Assembly: GCA_904501945.1 (NCBI GenBank)
Contig: CAJGCU010000059.1
Location: 1 to 15,930, forward strand
DNA length: 15,930 bases
Direction: 5' to 3'
Source: an uncultured Bacteroidaceae bacterium
Lineage (GTDB): Bacteria > Bacteroidota > Bacteroidia > Bacteroidales > Bacteroidaceae
Shown here: one piece after another, positions 1 through 9,400 of the stretch
How positions within the stretch are numbered: position 1 is the first letter of the stretch
Layout: each line of letters begins with the position of its first letter
The notes under the pieces: generated by a model
Seen by the model: only the letters and a program-made list of their open reading frames with translations
Database searches by the model: none
Told to the model about the DNA's origin: nothing
Program-made: the position numbers and the translations under genes

Positions 1-2106
1 ATTTTGCAGCATCAGCTCAATCAATCTGTTAGCAACAGGCCACTCGCTAGAATAAATGTTATACCTGAAATTATACATCTGAGGGAAGATATAATATGGA
101 CTTTCTTTTACAGTAACGGAACCTCGTCCTAAAGCGCCTTCCTGAAAATCAAACCCAGTATTGGTTTCCATCATGAAATACAGCATATCGCGAAATACTC
201 CCATTTGGACATCATAGTCTGTCATGGTTTGTCCACGTCTGTTCCAGCCTCCGCCTCCACCACGTCCATTTCTGCCGTTATTCTTTCTCCATTCTTTTTG
301 TTGTTTAATATTAAAACGCCAACTATTATACATCTTTTCAGGTACTAGCACCATTTCTGGCTGCATTTTCTCCTGAGCTTGAGTCCAAGTACGTGAATAA
401 CTTGAAAAATGAGCTGGAACCTCAATCATAGAAAAACGATTGAAAGGATACAGCATACCGACAGTCTCCTCGTAGTCAAACCTCACATCACTGATAATAG
501 AAGGAATCGTATCATGTATAAGATCCAATTCTTGAGAGAAGAAATCATGTCCATCAATATACCACACCGAATACAACGTGCTGTCAACCACAATAGAACA
601 ATCCTTGTAAGGTCCAATGATAAGCGACAACGACTGCAATGGGTATTCTGGGGAAAAAGATGTTACCAAAGAATCTGCACTCAGTTTGCGTTCACCTTGC
701 GACAACACAGTCATTCCCTCATTAGGTTTTACCTTCATACTGAAATTCGTAAAGTAGCTCTGCTGCCAGTCGGGACTTTCGCTACTATAACATACGCCAG
801 GACGTGGGTACCAGTAAATTTCAGGAGTAAGCAAAGTGTATTCTTCTGACTGGTATCCATACTTCTTGCCTATGTTGAAGTTATCCATAAACTTCTCTTG
901 CTGATTTAATGTCTCTTCTGGGATGTCCAAATAGCAGATGCGTTCATCAGCAACTCCCTCGTATTCAATCGTGAAGGCAACACGTTCGTCTGACTTAACT
1001 TTTGCAGGGAAGTCTATCACCAATAGATGTTCTTCACGCTGGAATTGAAGCGGTTTACCATTCATTGTTACTGAAGCAACTTTGAAACCAGGGTTCAATG
1101 TGAATGTAAATGCTGATGCTTCGTTTACTGGAGTAGCGATAATATCAGCCTTAAACTTCAACAAATCGTCTTGTTGTTCCACATCTATTCTGCAGGAATC
1201 CACCTCCATCTTAGGGTCATTTACATGAAGATTGTTCAGTTCGACCAATCGATCCTGAAAATGCTCAGAACCAACATATTGGTAAACATGGTAACAACCA
1301 CACCCAACACCAGCAACAATCAACAATGTTGCTGCAGCACGCCATGGATAGAGTGCACGGGGAGAATTGGGGAGACGGCGGAACAAAGAGATGCTGCACA
1401 AAATAAATCCGAGTCCCAATAACAGATACATCAATCGATGAATAGCAAGTGACTGCCAATCGGCAAATCCCGTGATGGTTGACATGAGCATCGGAAGATT
1501 GAAACCGATATAGTCAAACAGATAATAGAACTTGTCACCAATATAGAAAAGAGTCAAGCCAATGTATCCCAGCAAGATAACAAACGTAAGAGCCTGATTC
1601 TTGATGACAAGCATCAGGAATGTTGACAAACCTATAATATAAATAAGTGTAGGAATGTTCAGGATGAAGAAATACATGAAGAAGCTAAGTGGCGACACAT
1701 GCTCTTGCAAATGGACATAACCCATCATTATGGAGATGGCCATCACAATGAAATTGAGCAAGACAAACACTTGGATAGTACCCCACATCTTTCCCAGCAA
1801 ATATTCAGCATTGCTCAAAGGACGCACATAAAACACTTCTGAGGTGTCCAGTTGCTTGTCTCGTTTCAGATATTCAGATGCCAAAAATATTGAGACAATG
1901 GCTTGAGCCACATTGAAATAAAGCATCAAATTGTAGGCAAGTAACGAAGGAATGCTGACAAAAGCATGGGTGTTTACGAGAATGGATGCAGACGAGGTGA
2001 TAATCAATATAACCGAAACGGTTGAGAACACCTTGAAAAACCAGCTTCTCGTCAACAGCTTAGATTCGTATTTTGCTACTGACAGTATATTGTTCAAGAA
2101 CTGCAT
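1..2106 (-). CDS. ABC transporter permease fused to M1 aminopeptidase-like domain (3' end outside window)
   Basis: I translated an open frame from ATG at 2104-2106 to the left edge: 702 residues with no stop, so the C-terminus is missing. Residues 1 to about 280 are an ABC-2-like permease with about six or seven hydrophobic segments (for example FFMYFFILNIPTLIYIIGL and LTFVILLGYIGLTLFYIG), ending with a helix near LLIVAGVGCGCYHVY. After it comes a soluble, presumably extracytoplasmic part resembling the N-terminal beta domain of M1 aminopeptidases, then a stretch with FSMIEVPAHFSSYSRTW and QPEMVLVPEK, as seen before the catalytic domain in Bacteroidota permease/M1 fusions. The HExxH zinc site would lie past the edge, so catalytic competence cannot be judged. 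Residues about 602-625 form a Gly/Arg/Asn-rich insert. The gene lies 64 nt after the ATPase gene and is presumably its membrane partner. The substrate is unknown. Confidence 0.85.
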   Translation of the reverse strand, partial: MQFLNNILSVAKYESKLLTRSWFFKVFSTVSVILIITSSASILVNTHAFVSIPSLLAYNLMLYFNVAQAIVSIFLASEYLKRDKQLDTSEVFYVRPLSNAEYLLGKMWGTIQVFVLLNFIVMAISIMMGYVHLQEHVSPLSFFMYFFILNIPTLIYIIGLSTFLMLVIKNQALTFVILLGYIGLTLFYIGDKFYYLFDYIGFNLPMLMSTITGFADWQSLAIHRLMYLLLGLGFILCSISLFRRLPNSPRALYPWRAAATLLIVAGVGCGCYHVYQYVGSEHFQDRLVELNNLHVNDPKMEVDSCRIDVEQQDDLLKFKADIIATPVNEASAFTFTLNPGFKVASVTMNGKPLQFQREEHLLVIDFPAKVKSDERVAFTIEYEGVADERICYLDIPEETLNQQEKFMDNFNIGKKYGYQSEEYTLLTPEIYWYPRPGVCYSSESPDWQQSYFTNFSMKVKPNEGMTVLSQGERKLSADSLVTSFSPEYPLQSLSLIIGPYKDCSIVVDSTLYSVWYIDGHDFFSQELDLIHDTIPSIISDVRFDYEETVGMLYPFNRFSMIEVPAHFSSYSRTWTQAQEKMQPEMVLVPEKMYNSWRFNIKQQKEWRKNNGRNGRGGGGGWNRRGQTMTDYDVQMGVFRDMLYFMMETNTGFDFQEGALGRGSVTVKESPYYIFPQMYNFRYNIYSSEWPVANRLIELMLQN

Positions 2107-2170
2107 AGGGAGTTCGAAGTTTTTTTGGTTAGTTTTTACAAATAAGATTTAAGGAAAAAAATGTCTGGAA

Positions 2171-3064
2171 TTAGTCGTTCAGCCACAAATCAAGCTTACT
2201 TTCCATGAAATACACATAAGCGTGTTCAAGATTAGGCGTGAAAGGCTCTGCCTCATAGCCATCAAGGGCATCTGCTACAACCTGAATCTCCCAGTTTCTA
2301 CCTCTTGGAATGGTTGAGATAACTGGATAACGTGCGCTTATCGTCTTGTAGTCATCATTGCTGACACACAAACGCCACACTTTACCATCCGCACGTCGCA
2401 ACATTTCTTCTGGAGAACCTTTAAAAGAAATCTCCCCCTTGTTCAGCAGTGCCATATCAACACACGAGCTGGAAATGTCACCCACAATGTGAGTTGACAA
2501 AATAATCGTAATATCGTTACCGCTCACTTGAGTCAAGAGGTTACGGAAACGGATACGCTCTTCAGGGTCGAGACCTGTAGTAGGTTCGTCCACAATAATG
2601 ACTTTAGGCTCATGAATCAATGCCTGTGCAATGCCCAGTCTTCGTTTCATACCTCCCGACAGCTTTGACGCATATCGTTCACGCACTTCATAAAGACCTA
2701 CCTGTTCGAGCATGTCGGCTACCGCTTGCTTACGCTTGCGGCTATCGTCCATGCCAGAAAGACGAGCAGCATAATCTAGATATTCAATCACCTTGTATTT
2801 AGCAAAAAAACGGAAATCCTGAGGCAGATACCCAAGTATGCGTCTTACTTCACGGCGTTCTTTCAGCAAATTATACCCATACATTTCCACTTCTCCGCTG
2901 GATGGCTCCATCAAAGCCACCAAAATACGCATCAATGTGGATTTACCTGCGCCATTGGGACCCAACAAACCAAACATCCCTGAAGGAATCTCCAAATTGA
3001 TGTCCTTCAATGCATGATAGCCGTTTGGATAAACCTTGTTCAGGTTCTTAATTTTTATAGACAT
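2171..3064 (-). CDS. ABC transporter ATP-binding protein
   Basis: This 297-residue protein is a cytoplasmic ATPase that would drive the permease-peptidase encoded next. All nucleotide-binding motifs are intact: Walker A GPNGAGKST at 35-43, Q-loop Gln82, signature LSGGM at 135-139, Walker B VIIVDE at 155-160 followed by the D-loop TTGLD, and H-loop His192. The first 220 residues are the ABC domain. The last 75 or so are a small accessory domain typical of ABC-2-type drug, polysaccharide or lipid exporter ATPases, and contain no motif that names a substrate. The start at ATG 3062-3064 is supported by a Bacteroidota promoter about 50 nt upstream and by the usual spacing of MSIKIKNLNKVYPNG before Walker A. 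The downstream gap to the permease is 64 nt, so the two are very probably one operon. Confidence 0.95.
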   Translation of the reverse strand: MSIKIKNLNKVYPNGYHALKDINLEIPSGMFGLLGPNGAGKSTLMRILVALMEPSSGEVEMYGYNLLKERREVRRILGYLPQDFRFFAKYKVIEYLDYAARLSGMDDSRKRKQAVADMLEQVGLYEVRERYASKLSGGMKRRLGIAQALIHEPKVIIVDEPTTGLDPEERIRFRNLLTQVSGNDITIILSTHIVGDISSSCVDMALLNKGEISFKGSPEEMLRRADGKVWRLCVSNDDYKTISARYPVISTIPRGRNWEIQVVADALDGYEAEPFTPNLEHAYVYFMESKLDLWLND

Positions 3065-3114
3065 AGCCAGCTAACCTTTAATTGTCGACAATAATAAAAA
3101 TTGTGTTTGCGCTA

Positions 3115-3145
3115 CAAATTTAATAAACTTTTACATTGTGGCAAA
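3115..3145 (-). promoter_or_regulatory. Bacteroidota sigma-70 promoter for the ABC operon
   Basis: Read on the minus strand, TTTG (3142-3145) is followed by a 19-bp spacer and TAAATTTG (3115-3122). This matches the Bacteroidota consensus TTTG-N19-21-TAnnTTTG. Transcription would start near 3108, giving a leader of roughly 44 nt before the ATG at 3064. Confidence 0.75.
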
Positions 3146-3149
3146 GCAT

Positions 3150-3197
3150 TGTATAAAATAGCACACAAAAAAATAACAATATTTCACATTTTATACA
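3150..3197. repeat. Inverted repeat just upstream of the ABC-operon promoter
   Basis: TGTATAAAAT at 3150-3159 is the exact reverse complement of ATTTTATACA at 3188-3197, with 28 bp between them. It sits 5 bp upstream of the -33 element. The arms resemble the TGCATAAAATATT core of the large palindrome at 3281-3360 with one base changed, so this may be a decayed relative, a regulator site, or chance in AT-rich DNA. Confidence 0.45.
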
Positions 3198-3280
3198 CAT
3201 TTTTCCTTTTCACAACCCACATATAATAGATTTGCGACGTATTTACTCCAAAACAGACTTCTGGACATCTTCAACAGGCG

Positions 3281-3360
3281 TTCACCGTGTGCATAAAATA
3301 TTAAACACCGTGCACGAAATATTTCGTAGGCGGTGTTTAATATTTTATGCACACGGTGAA
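3281..3360. repeat. 80-bp near-perfect palindrome
   Basis: The left arm 3281-3310 begins TTCACCGTGTGCATAAAATA, and the right arm 3331-3360 is its exact reverse complement over 30 bp. Inside, 3314-3327 (ACGAAATATTTCGT) is another exact palindrome reaching the centre, so only a 3+3 bp internal mismatch interrupts symmetry over 80 bp. Each half also holds a direct repeat: CACCGTG recurs at 3283 and 3306 (period 23), each followed by a T/A-rich stretch ending AATATT. It lies 57 nt downstream of the B3/4 gene stop. A T-tract is missing on the downstream side, so it is not a standard terminator. Apart from this palindrome, the smaller inverted repeat and the promoter, I see nothing in the 352-nt gap between the B3/4 gene and the ATPase gene. 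Confidence 0.95.
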
Positions 3361-3416
3361 CATGCAGGAACAAGCCCCAATGCCACAACTAATTTCTAAC
3401 AAAACATGAATCGCTT

Positions 3417-4082
3417 TCAAGAATAGAGAAAATACGTACCTCCATCACTAGAGCAATATCTTCGCAAAAGTTCTTGCAAATGACGCGCATTGGCTTCTAC
3501 TCTTTCCCTGCTGCCGTCATAGCCATTGATGAGTACCACAAGATGAGTCGATTCAAGAGTAAGCTTAGTCCGTTCATGGTCACTTGTAGGCGTTCCGACA
3601 CCACCTTCTGCATCACGATAGACAGGAAGCCCTTCAATGTTGATGATTCCACGCCCTATACCTTCATAAGGCTCCCCTTGACGTCCTATGCCAAGTGTGA
3701 GCGTGTCACCAACAAACCTGGAAGCATCAAATCCTCCTATGCTATACCCATGTACCATCGAGGCCAGATTTATCAGGTCAACCAACGTGTTTACCTTGTA
3801 TAGTTCCTTTCCTTGCAGCACGCGACGCAGCAAAGCTTCGGCCGCAGGGCGATAGCGCGAAGGGTCTTTGCCACAAAGACGATAAATGCTCCGAGTAGCA
3901 GAGATCGGGGTGATTTCTTTAAGAGTCTCGGTCGTATGTTGCAGACAAAAAGTTTGGCTAAAATTCCCTATCTCATTCCATAATGCGGAAGAGAAAAGGC
4001 TATTGCGAACAGATGCCTCTACACATGCCCCAACAAACAGAGGGCAAACATCCTTAATTTCCTGTGATACAACAATTTTCAT
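3417..4082 (-). CDS. Stand-alone B3/4 domain protein (PheRS beta editing-domain homologue)
   Basis: This 221-residue cytoplasmic protein matches the free-standing B3/4 domain family (COG3382), related to the editing domain of the phenylalanyl-tRNA synthetase beta chain. Visible family features are GKDPSRYRPAAEALLRRVL at 71-89, VNTLVDLINLASM at 97-109, GGFDASRFVGDTLTLGIGR at 116-134, and DHERTKLTLESTH at 168-180, equivalent to the D-x-E-R-T segment of the family. Family members are thought to act on mischarged tRNA or related aminoacyl substrates, but the role of the free-standing form is not settled. The start is 25 nt after the tamL stop with no promoter evident, so it is probably the last gene of the tamB-tamL operon. 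No signal peptide or membrane segment is seen. The length is normal for the family. Confidence 0.85.
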   Translation of the reverse strand: MKIVVSQEIKDVCPLFVGACVEASVRNSLFSSALWNEIGNFSQTFCLQHTTETLKEITPISATRSIYRLCGKDPSRYRPAAEALLRRVLQGKELYKVNTLVDLINLASMVHGYSIGGFDASRFVGDTLTLGIGRQGEPYEGIGRGIINIEGLPVYRDAEGGVGTPTSDHERTKLTLESTHLVVLINGYDGSRERVEANARHLQELLRRYCSSDGGTYFLYS

Positions 4083-4107
4083 AAGTCAACATTTCTGTCA
4101 GATTCCT

Positions 4108-6468
4108 TTAGAATGGATAACCTACGGCAAAATGGAAGCCCAATCCGTCACTGAACTTGCGAATATTGTAATAACCAGACTTACCAGTATCGTAGGGGGC
4201 ATGGATTCCTATGCCAAGATCAAGACGGAGGATGAGGAAATCGAGGTCGTAACGGACACCTAATCCCGTACCCAGCGCCATATCTTTTAAGAATCTATTA
4301 AGTTTAAACTGTCCACCAGGATGGGCATCATCCTTACGCATGAGCCATACATTGCCGGCATCAATGAAGAATGCTCCCTGAAGGGCATTGACAATGGGAA
4401 AACGGTATTCAGCATTGAGTTCGAACTTCATGTCGCCAGCCTGATCAAGATAGGTTCCTCTTCCTTCGCGGTCCAAGTAGCTACCTGGTCCTATGCTGCG
4501 AACGGCAAATGCACGAATACTATTGGCACCTCCCACATAGAAAAGTTCACTATAAGGAGCATAACGAGAGTTCCCATACGTCCAAATTGCGCCCAATTGT
4601 ACACGTGTAGCAATCGTACTTTTATCTGCAACACGGAACTGATTATTCAGCGTAAACGTAAATTTGAGAAACTGAGAATAAGGAGTACCTAACAGTTTTT
4701 TATCTTTCTTGTGGTAGTCAATACCTATGATGGAATTGGCTGTGTTGAGCAAATTTCCGGATTCTTTGACCGTCCCCTCAAAATGCATAGAATGCGCCAA
4801 ACGAGTATTCCATGTATTATCATAGATAATAGAATACTGCATAGCAGGGATGAACTGGTCGCGCAATGACACATAAAGGGCTGAATTGTTGGCCACAATA
4901 GAGTCGAAACGAGCCGTGGTATGCTGCATCTTGTTGTAGGAAATAGTGAGAGGAGTCAATTCGTGACTCCATGAGCGACTGGTTTGGAAACCATATTTTG
5001 CCTCTGCAATGAAGGACATGAGCCTATAGTAATTGGCTCTATTTAGCTGATTGATATTCAGTCGATAAGTTGTAGATGCTGGATACCTGAAAAATTGTTT
5101 ATTGAGTCCAGGAAAAGCAATCCATGGATAGGACAGCGACATATCAAGTCCAAGTTCATAGGAATCAATACGTTTATTCTCTCCAAACTGCTTTTGGGTC
5201 TGCCACTCATAACTACCTTTCAATCCTACAGAAAGGGTCTCTCCATGATGGAAAGCGTTTCGTTTAGAGAGAATCAGTCCCAAACTCGGTCCTACCTGCG
5301 AATTAGACTTCTGCGTGATATTGAAGTCCAGTTCAGCATCGACAAGCTGGTCCATCGTCAGTTCCAGGCGAACATCAAGCGTATCGTTCGTCAAAGTTGT
5401 ATCTCGAGGCGTAAAAGTAAATTTCATGCCAGAGAAAATGTTCATGCTATGCAAATTTGCAATGGTTTTGTCCACATTAGACTGATTGAACAAACGACGT
5501 TTCCAAAACTTGAAATTCTTAAAAAGCACACGAGGAGCTACAGGCATACGGTCACCTTGATATACAATCTTCAAGTCATTCAGCATCAGAGAGTCTGTAT
5601 ACTGATTTACCATACGCTGTCTCGTCTCAGTGGAACGCTGTTCCGTGCTGGCTTGACGACGATTTGTACGCACACGAGGCTGACGAATGTATGCACTCAC
5701 ATTTCCAAAGTAATACTGCTGTTTGGCATTCTGCGGCATATCTATGTCAGGAAGCACACAAAGGGTAACCCGATAAGGAGCATTGGTTGAATCAGCCAAA
5801 TAAGTCACATAATCAGGACGATAGTAATAAAAGCCGTTGTCACGAAACGCATTAACTATACGCGTCTTTTCACTGGTCAAATCAAGCGTAGAAAATTGTC
5901 CTCCCTTATGAACATAAGCATCATCGGCTGTAGCTCGCAATATACTGTCCTCTATGGCTGGGAAACGATACTGTATGCTATCATACAGATAAGGTTCATC
6001 AAGTTTCACATGATAGGCAATCTTCTGCTGCTTCGGATTTTTCTGATTGACAAGTTCATAATCTACTTTCCCTCGGAAATATCCATAATTCTGCAAAAGG
6101 TTTGTCGCAACTTTTGCTCGCATATCAGGAGAAACGTGAGAAATCGTAACTGGCGGTGTGGAAAATGAATCAAACAGCCACTTATTAAAACCCTTACGAG
6201 ACTTATTCACATAAGCATTGTAGGTCCACAATCCGACTTGAAACGGACTTCGCAAAGAAGAACTCCCCATGAATGAACCATTGGGCTGATAGGCAAGAGC
6301 GGCCTCAACTTCGAGCAAAGCATTTTCTTCCGCCAAAGTACCAAGTCGGTCTTCTACCTCTATCTCCTTGATACCCGTATAAAGCATTTCACCCTCTGGA
6401 AGCTGAGAAGTCGTCGAGCATGCAACAAGAAGCATTAATATAAATATGTGTAAGAATGTCTTTTTCAT
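4108..6468 (-). CDS. tamL: TamL, outer-membrane lipoprotein of the BamA/TamA (Omp85) family
   Basis: This 786-residue protein is an outer-membrane partner for TamB. Residues 1-17 are a lipoprotein signal peptide with lipobox LVAC and Cys17, unlike proteobacterial TamA, which is not a lipoprotein. Residues from about 30 to 330 form the POTRA-like periplasmic part. From about 390 to the end is a 16-strand-type beta-barrel of alternating polar and hydrophobic residues. The loop-6 region reads GGANSIRAFAVRSIGPGSY (646-664), with IRAF at 651-654 where BamA proteins have VRGF/Y. The chain ends in FHFAVGYPF, a C-terminal aromatic beta-signal expected for an outer-membrane barrel. The start is 8 nt after the tamB stop, so translation is probably coupled. 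The call rests on the lipobox, the barrel signatures and the adjacency to tamB. Confidence 0.9.
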   Translation of the reverse strand: MKKTFLHIFILMLLVACSTTSQLPEGEMLYTGIKEIEVEDRLGTLAEENALLEVEAALAYQPNGSFMGSSSLRSPFQVGLWTYNAYVNKSRKGFNKWLFDSFSTPPVTISHVSPDMRAKVATNLLQNYGYFRGKVDYELVNQKNPKQQKIAYHVKLDEPYLYDSIQYRFPAIEDSILRATADDAYVHKGGQFSTLDLTSEKTRIVNAFRDNGFYYYRPDYVTYLADSTNAPYRVTLCVLPDIDMPQNAKQQYYFGNVSAYIRQPRVRTNRRQASTEQRSTETRQRMVNQYTDSLMLNDLKIVYQGDRMPVAPRVLFKNFKFWKRRLFNQSNVDKTIANLHSMNIFSGMKFTFTPRDTTLTNDTLDVRLELTMDQLVDAELDFNITQKSNSQVGPSLGLILSKRNAFHHGETLSVGLKGSYEWQTQKQFGENKRIDSYELGLDMSLSYPWIAFPGLNKQFFRYPASTTYRLNINQLNRANYYRLMSFIAEAKYGFQTSRSWSHELTPLTISYNKMQHTTARFDSIVANNSALYVSLRDQFIPAMQYSIIYDNTWNTRLAHSMHFEGTVKESGNLLNTANSIIGIDYHKKDKKLLGTPYSQFLKFTFTLNNQFRVADKSTIATRVQLGAIWTYGNSRYAPYSELFYVGGANSIRAFAVRSIGPGSYLDREGRGTYLDQAGDMKFELNAEYRFPIVNALQGAFFIDAGNVWLMRKDDAHPGGQFKLNRFLKDMALGTGLGVRYDLDFLILRLDLGIGIHAPYDTGKSGYYNIRKFSDGLGFHFAVGYPF

Positions 6469-6476
6469 CGCCCTTG

Positions 6477-9400
6477 CTATTTTGTTTCGTCATCTTTTTT
6501 CCGCCAGATAAAGAGATCCGACAACTTATCTACTTTCTTACGCAGAAGTACACCTGCACCATTCTTGTCTAACTCACCTTCAATCAAATTCGAATAGTCC
6601 TTTTCATGAAAAAGTCTAATATACTGCGTTCCGCCATTATCGAGTCGCCATTCCAGAGACACGTCATCTATGTAAGCTCCAGACTCGTTTTGTTCTGTGT
6701 TGCCATCTGCACTCACCTTTCCGCCTATCACAACATTCAGACGATCAGAGAAAAAACGGCGAGAGAACTTGAAGGAGTAGTCCGTACGGCTGGTACCATC
6801 ATCGCGAGTTGTCTGTTCCATTCCCACATTGATATCTACCATTGTCGAAAGAGCACGTCCTGCAATGTTGTTTATCTCATTTTGCAAGAAGTTATTTAGA
6901 GCATTCCCAGCAGTAAAACCCTTGCTGTTAGATCCAGAAAGGTACATACCTGTAGCAAGCATCGCCACTGCTAGCTTATTTTTTTCTTCAGCAGAGCATG
7001 CTGCCAACTCATTCTGAACAGCCTGGTCTTCAGGAGCTTCTATCGTAAACGCCAATCCCATATTATCCAACGAATTGGTTATTTTCAATCCCGTATCAAA
7101 TGCGACACTACGACTAGAGCCATCGCTCTGCCCTACAGCAGCACGTACCCGCTCTGTTGCAGCCACATTCAGCACAGGGTTAGTTGGATTACCTGTAAAT
7201 TCAATATAGGACCCATTATGAATTGTAAATGTCTTGAGTGGAATGATTGGCAACGTGTATTTCATCTCACCCTCATTGATGGTATATCGTCCCTGCAGAT
7301 TGATTACACCTTCAGGCGTGTAAAGCATCGTGACAGAGCCACCTCCCTGCACGTTGATATAGCTTTGTTTGTCAGCAGAGAACTCGCAATTAAACTTTGC
7401 GCCATCCTCAATGCTCAATGACATGTTCATGTCTATACCCATAAAGGTCTTCTTGAGCATCTCATCACGAGGTGGAGGCGGAGCGCTGAAATCCACAAAA
7501 GTTACAATATCCTCCAAACGATCACCCTGATACAAAGGGGTTTCCGTCATAATATAGGTAATGTTTGTTGTAGGCAAAACTCTCACCAATCCACGTACTG
7601 TAAGATCGTTGGTTGAACCAATGACACGAGCAAAGAAATCTCCGTACATATCACCAAACAGCACCTTATTGCTACTACGCTGAGCTTCTACAATTTTAAA
7701 ATTAGAGCCTCTGAGCGACAAAGACAAGAATAGTTCTTCAAAATCAGAGAAATCCACATAGCCATTCAAAGCCAACGGATTCTCATCTGCACCATAGAAC
7801 TTGAAGTCATCAAACTCTACACGGCTGTCAGTAAATGCTATCGTATCATTCGCCAAAGTAAAGTCAAGGCTGTAAGGATCGGAAAGCACATGCATATCGC
7901 GAGGCATCAATGCCCCATTGAACAAGAGAGCATCCATTGGCCCCTTCACATCCATATGACCTGACAGCGCACCTTTAAATCCTACCAACTGGTCTGGGAT
8001 GAAAGGATTAAGCATATCTACAGGCACATCTTCCAACAACATGCTGGCATCAAGTTCACCTTCATCCGTTGCATCGTACACTCCTTCCAAGAAAACGATG
8101 TCGTTGCCATTATAAGCTAAATTAGCATCTATCACATGAACCGTCTCACTCTGAGGAGCATAAGTAAACTGCGAATCAAAATCTCCCACATTCAAACCTT
8201 CATACACAAAGCTGTTAGCATCGAGAGAACCTTCCACCAAGAAATTTTCCTCTTGGTCAATATAGTATGCATCCAAATTCAAAACACCTGCCATTGACGG
8301 TAGATTAGGCACAGGCACAATAGTTAGCAGTTCCTTCAAATTCAGGTCATCGATAACCAGATTGGCAATTTGTTTTCCCCACTCGTTCTCATCAGCATAT
8401 ACCGCCATATAGCAACTGTCCGTCAAGCTCTTCAAGCGCACATCTGCCTGAATCGGCTTCTGAGGCCGAGTGGTTATATAATTATCGCCATTCAGGCTAA
8501 ACTCTCGGAATGCCAGCACTGGCTTCTGTGGATACAAACTGAAATTAACACAGCTGTCTGCAGCGTCAGCCTTTACACCAAGGTCTATTCCCTTACGGTC
8601 TTTCTTGTCGAAATAAGTTAAATGTGCATCCGCCTTGTCAGCCATTAAAAATCCTTCAAGATAGGCACGGAATGCGGGAAGCTGAGGCTGTTCATGACAC
8701 TGCACACCTACACGATAATCCAGCTGTGTCGTGTCTTGCATAATCGTGAAGAAAGCCGTATCAACCATGACATCATCCATCACGAAAGAATAAACATGTC
8801 CGTTACTCATCACTCCATCCTCTGGCGTCATCTCTATATCAGTTAAAAACTCACGGAACCTGATACCATACACATTCAGAAGGTCTGCCAACGGGTTTTC
8901 ATAACCTGCGGCAGCGTGGAGCGACACATCAGGAAAATAAGTCTTCAGCACATCAAGATTCACATTGCGATCCTTAAACTGCTGACCTGCCACTTCACCC
9001 AGTTCCTCCAGTCTTGGCAACAACTGAAACACATTATTAGGAGTAAAAAAATCAAAAAACAAGTCTCCCGTCTTGAAAGTCGCCACCGTCGTATCTTTCT
9101 GAGCAGCAGCATATAAATCCATATTTTCAGCATGTACACTATCTTTACGCACTAGCAAAGACAACTCATCAATATGAGAATTTATGCTAAAAATTTCGCC
9201 CCAATCATAAGAGAACGTGACCGTACCTCGAGAACTTGCCTGCATTCGTTCTTCACTAAAGCCCATGCCTTGAATATCCACCAGAGGGACATCCAGGTCC
9301 AGAGAGCCGTCAATGAGATGTTTCTGCAATTCCGTATCAAGCTTTAGCTGAACTTGCAGCTGCGAGTTATCACACAGCACATTCGCTAGCAACTGCTGCC

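Noticed and set aside
3227..3234. TAGATTTG on the plus strand, a -7-like site that would transcribe through the palindrome
   Set aside because: There is no TTTG 19-21 bp upstream and no plus-strand gene downstream. Kept only as a remote possibility of an antisense RNA.
3281..3360. The large palindrome as a simple rho-independent terminator
   Set aside because: The minus-strand sequence after the stem is CGCCTGTTGAAGATG, with no T-run. Loop length is zero at the centre, unlike ordinary terminators.
3191..3388. 65-codon open frame on the minus strand overlapping the palindrome
   Set aside because: Its sequence is largely made by the palindrome, it has no recognisable family features, and no promoter or leader fits.
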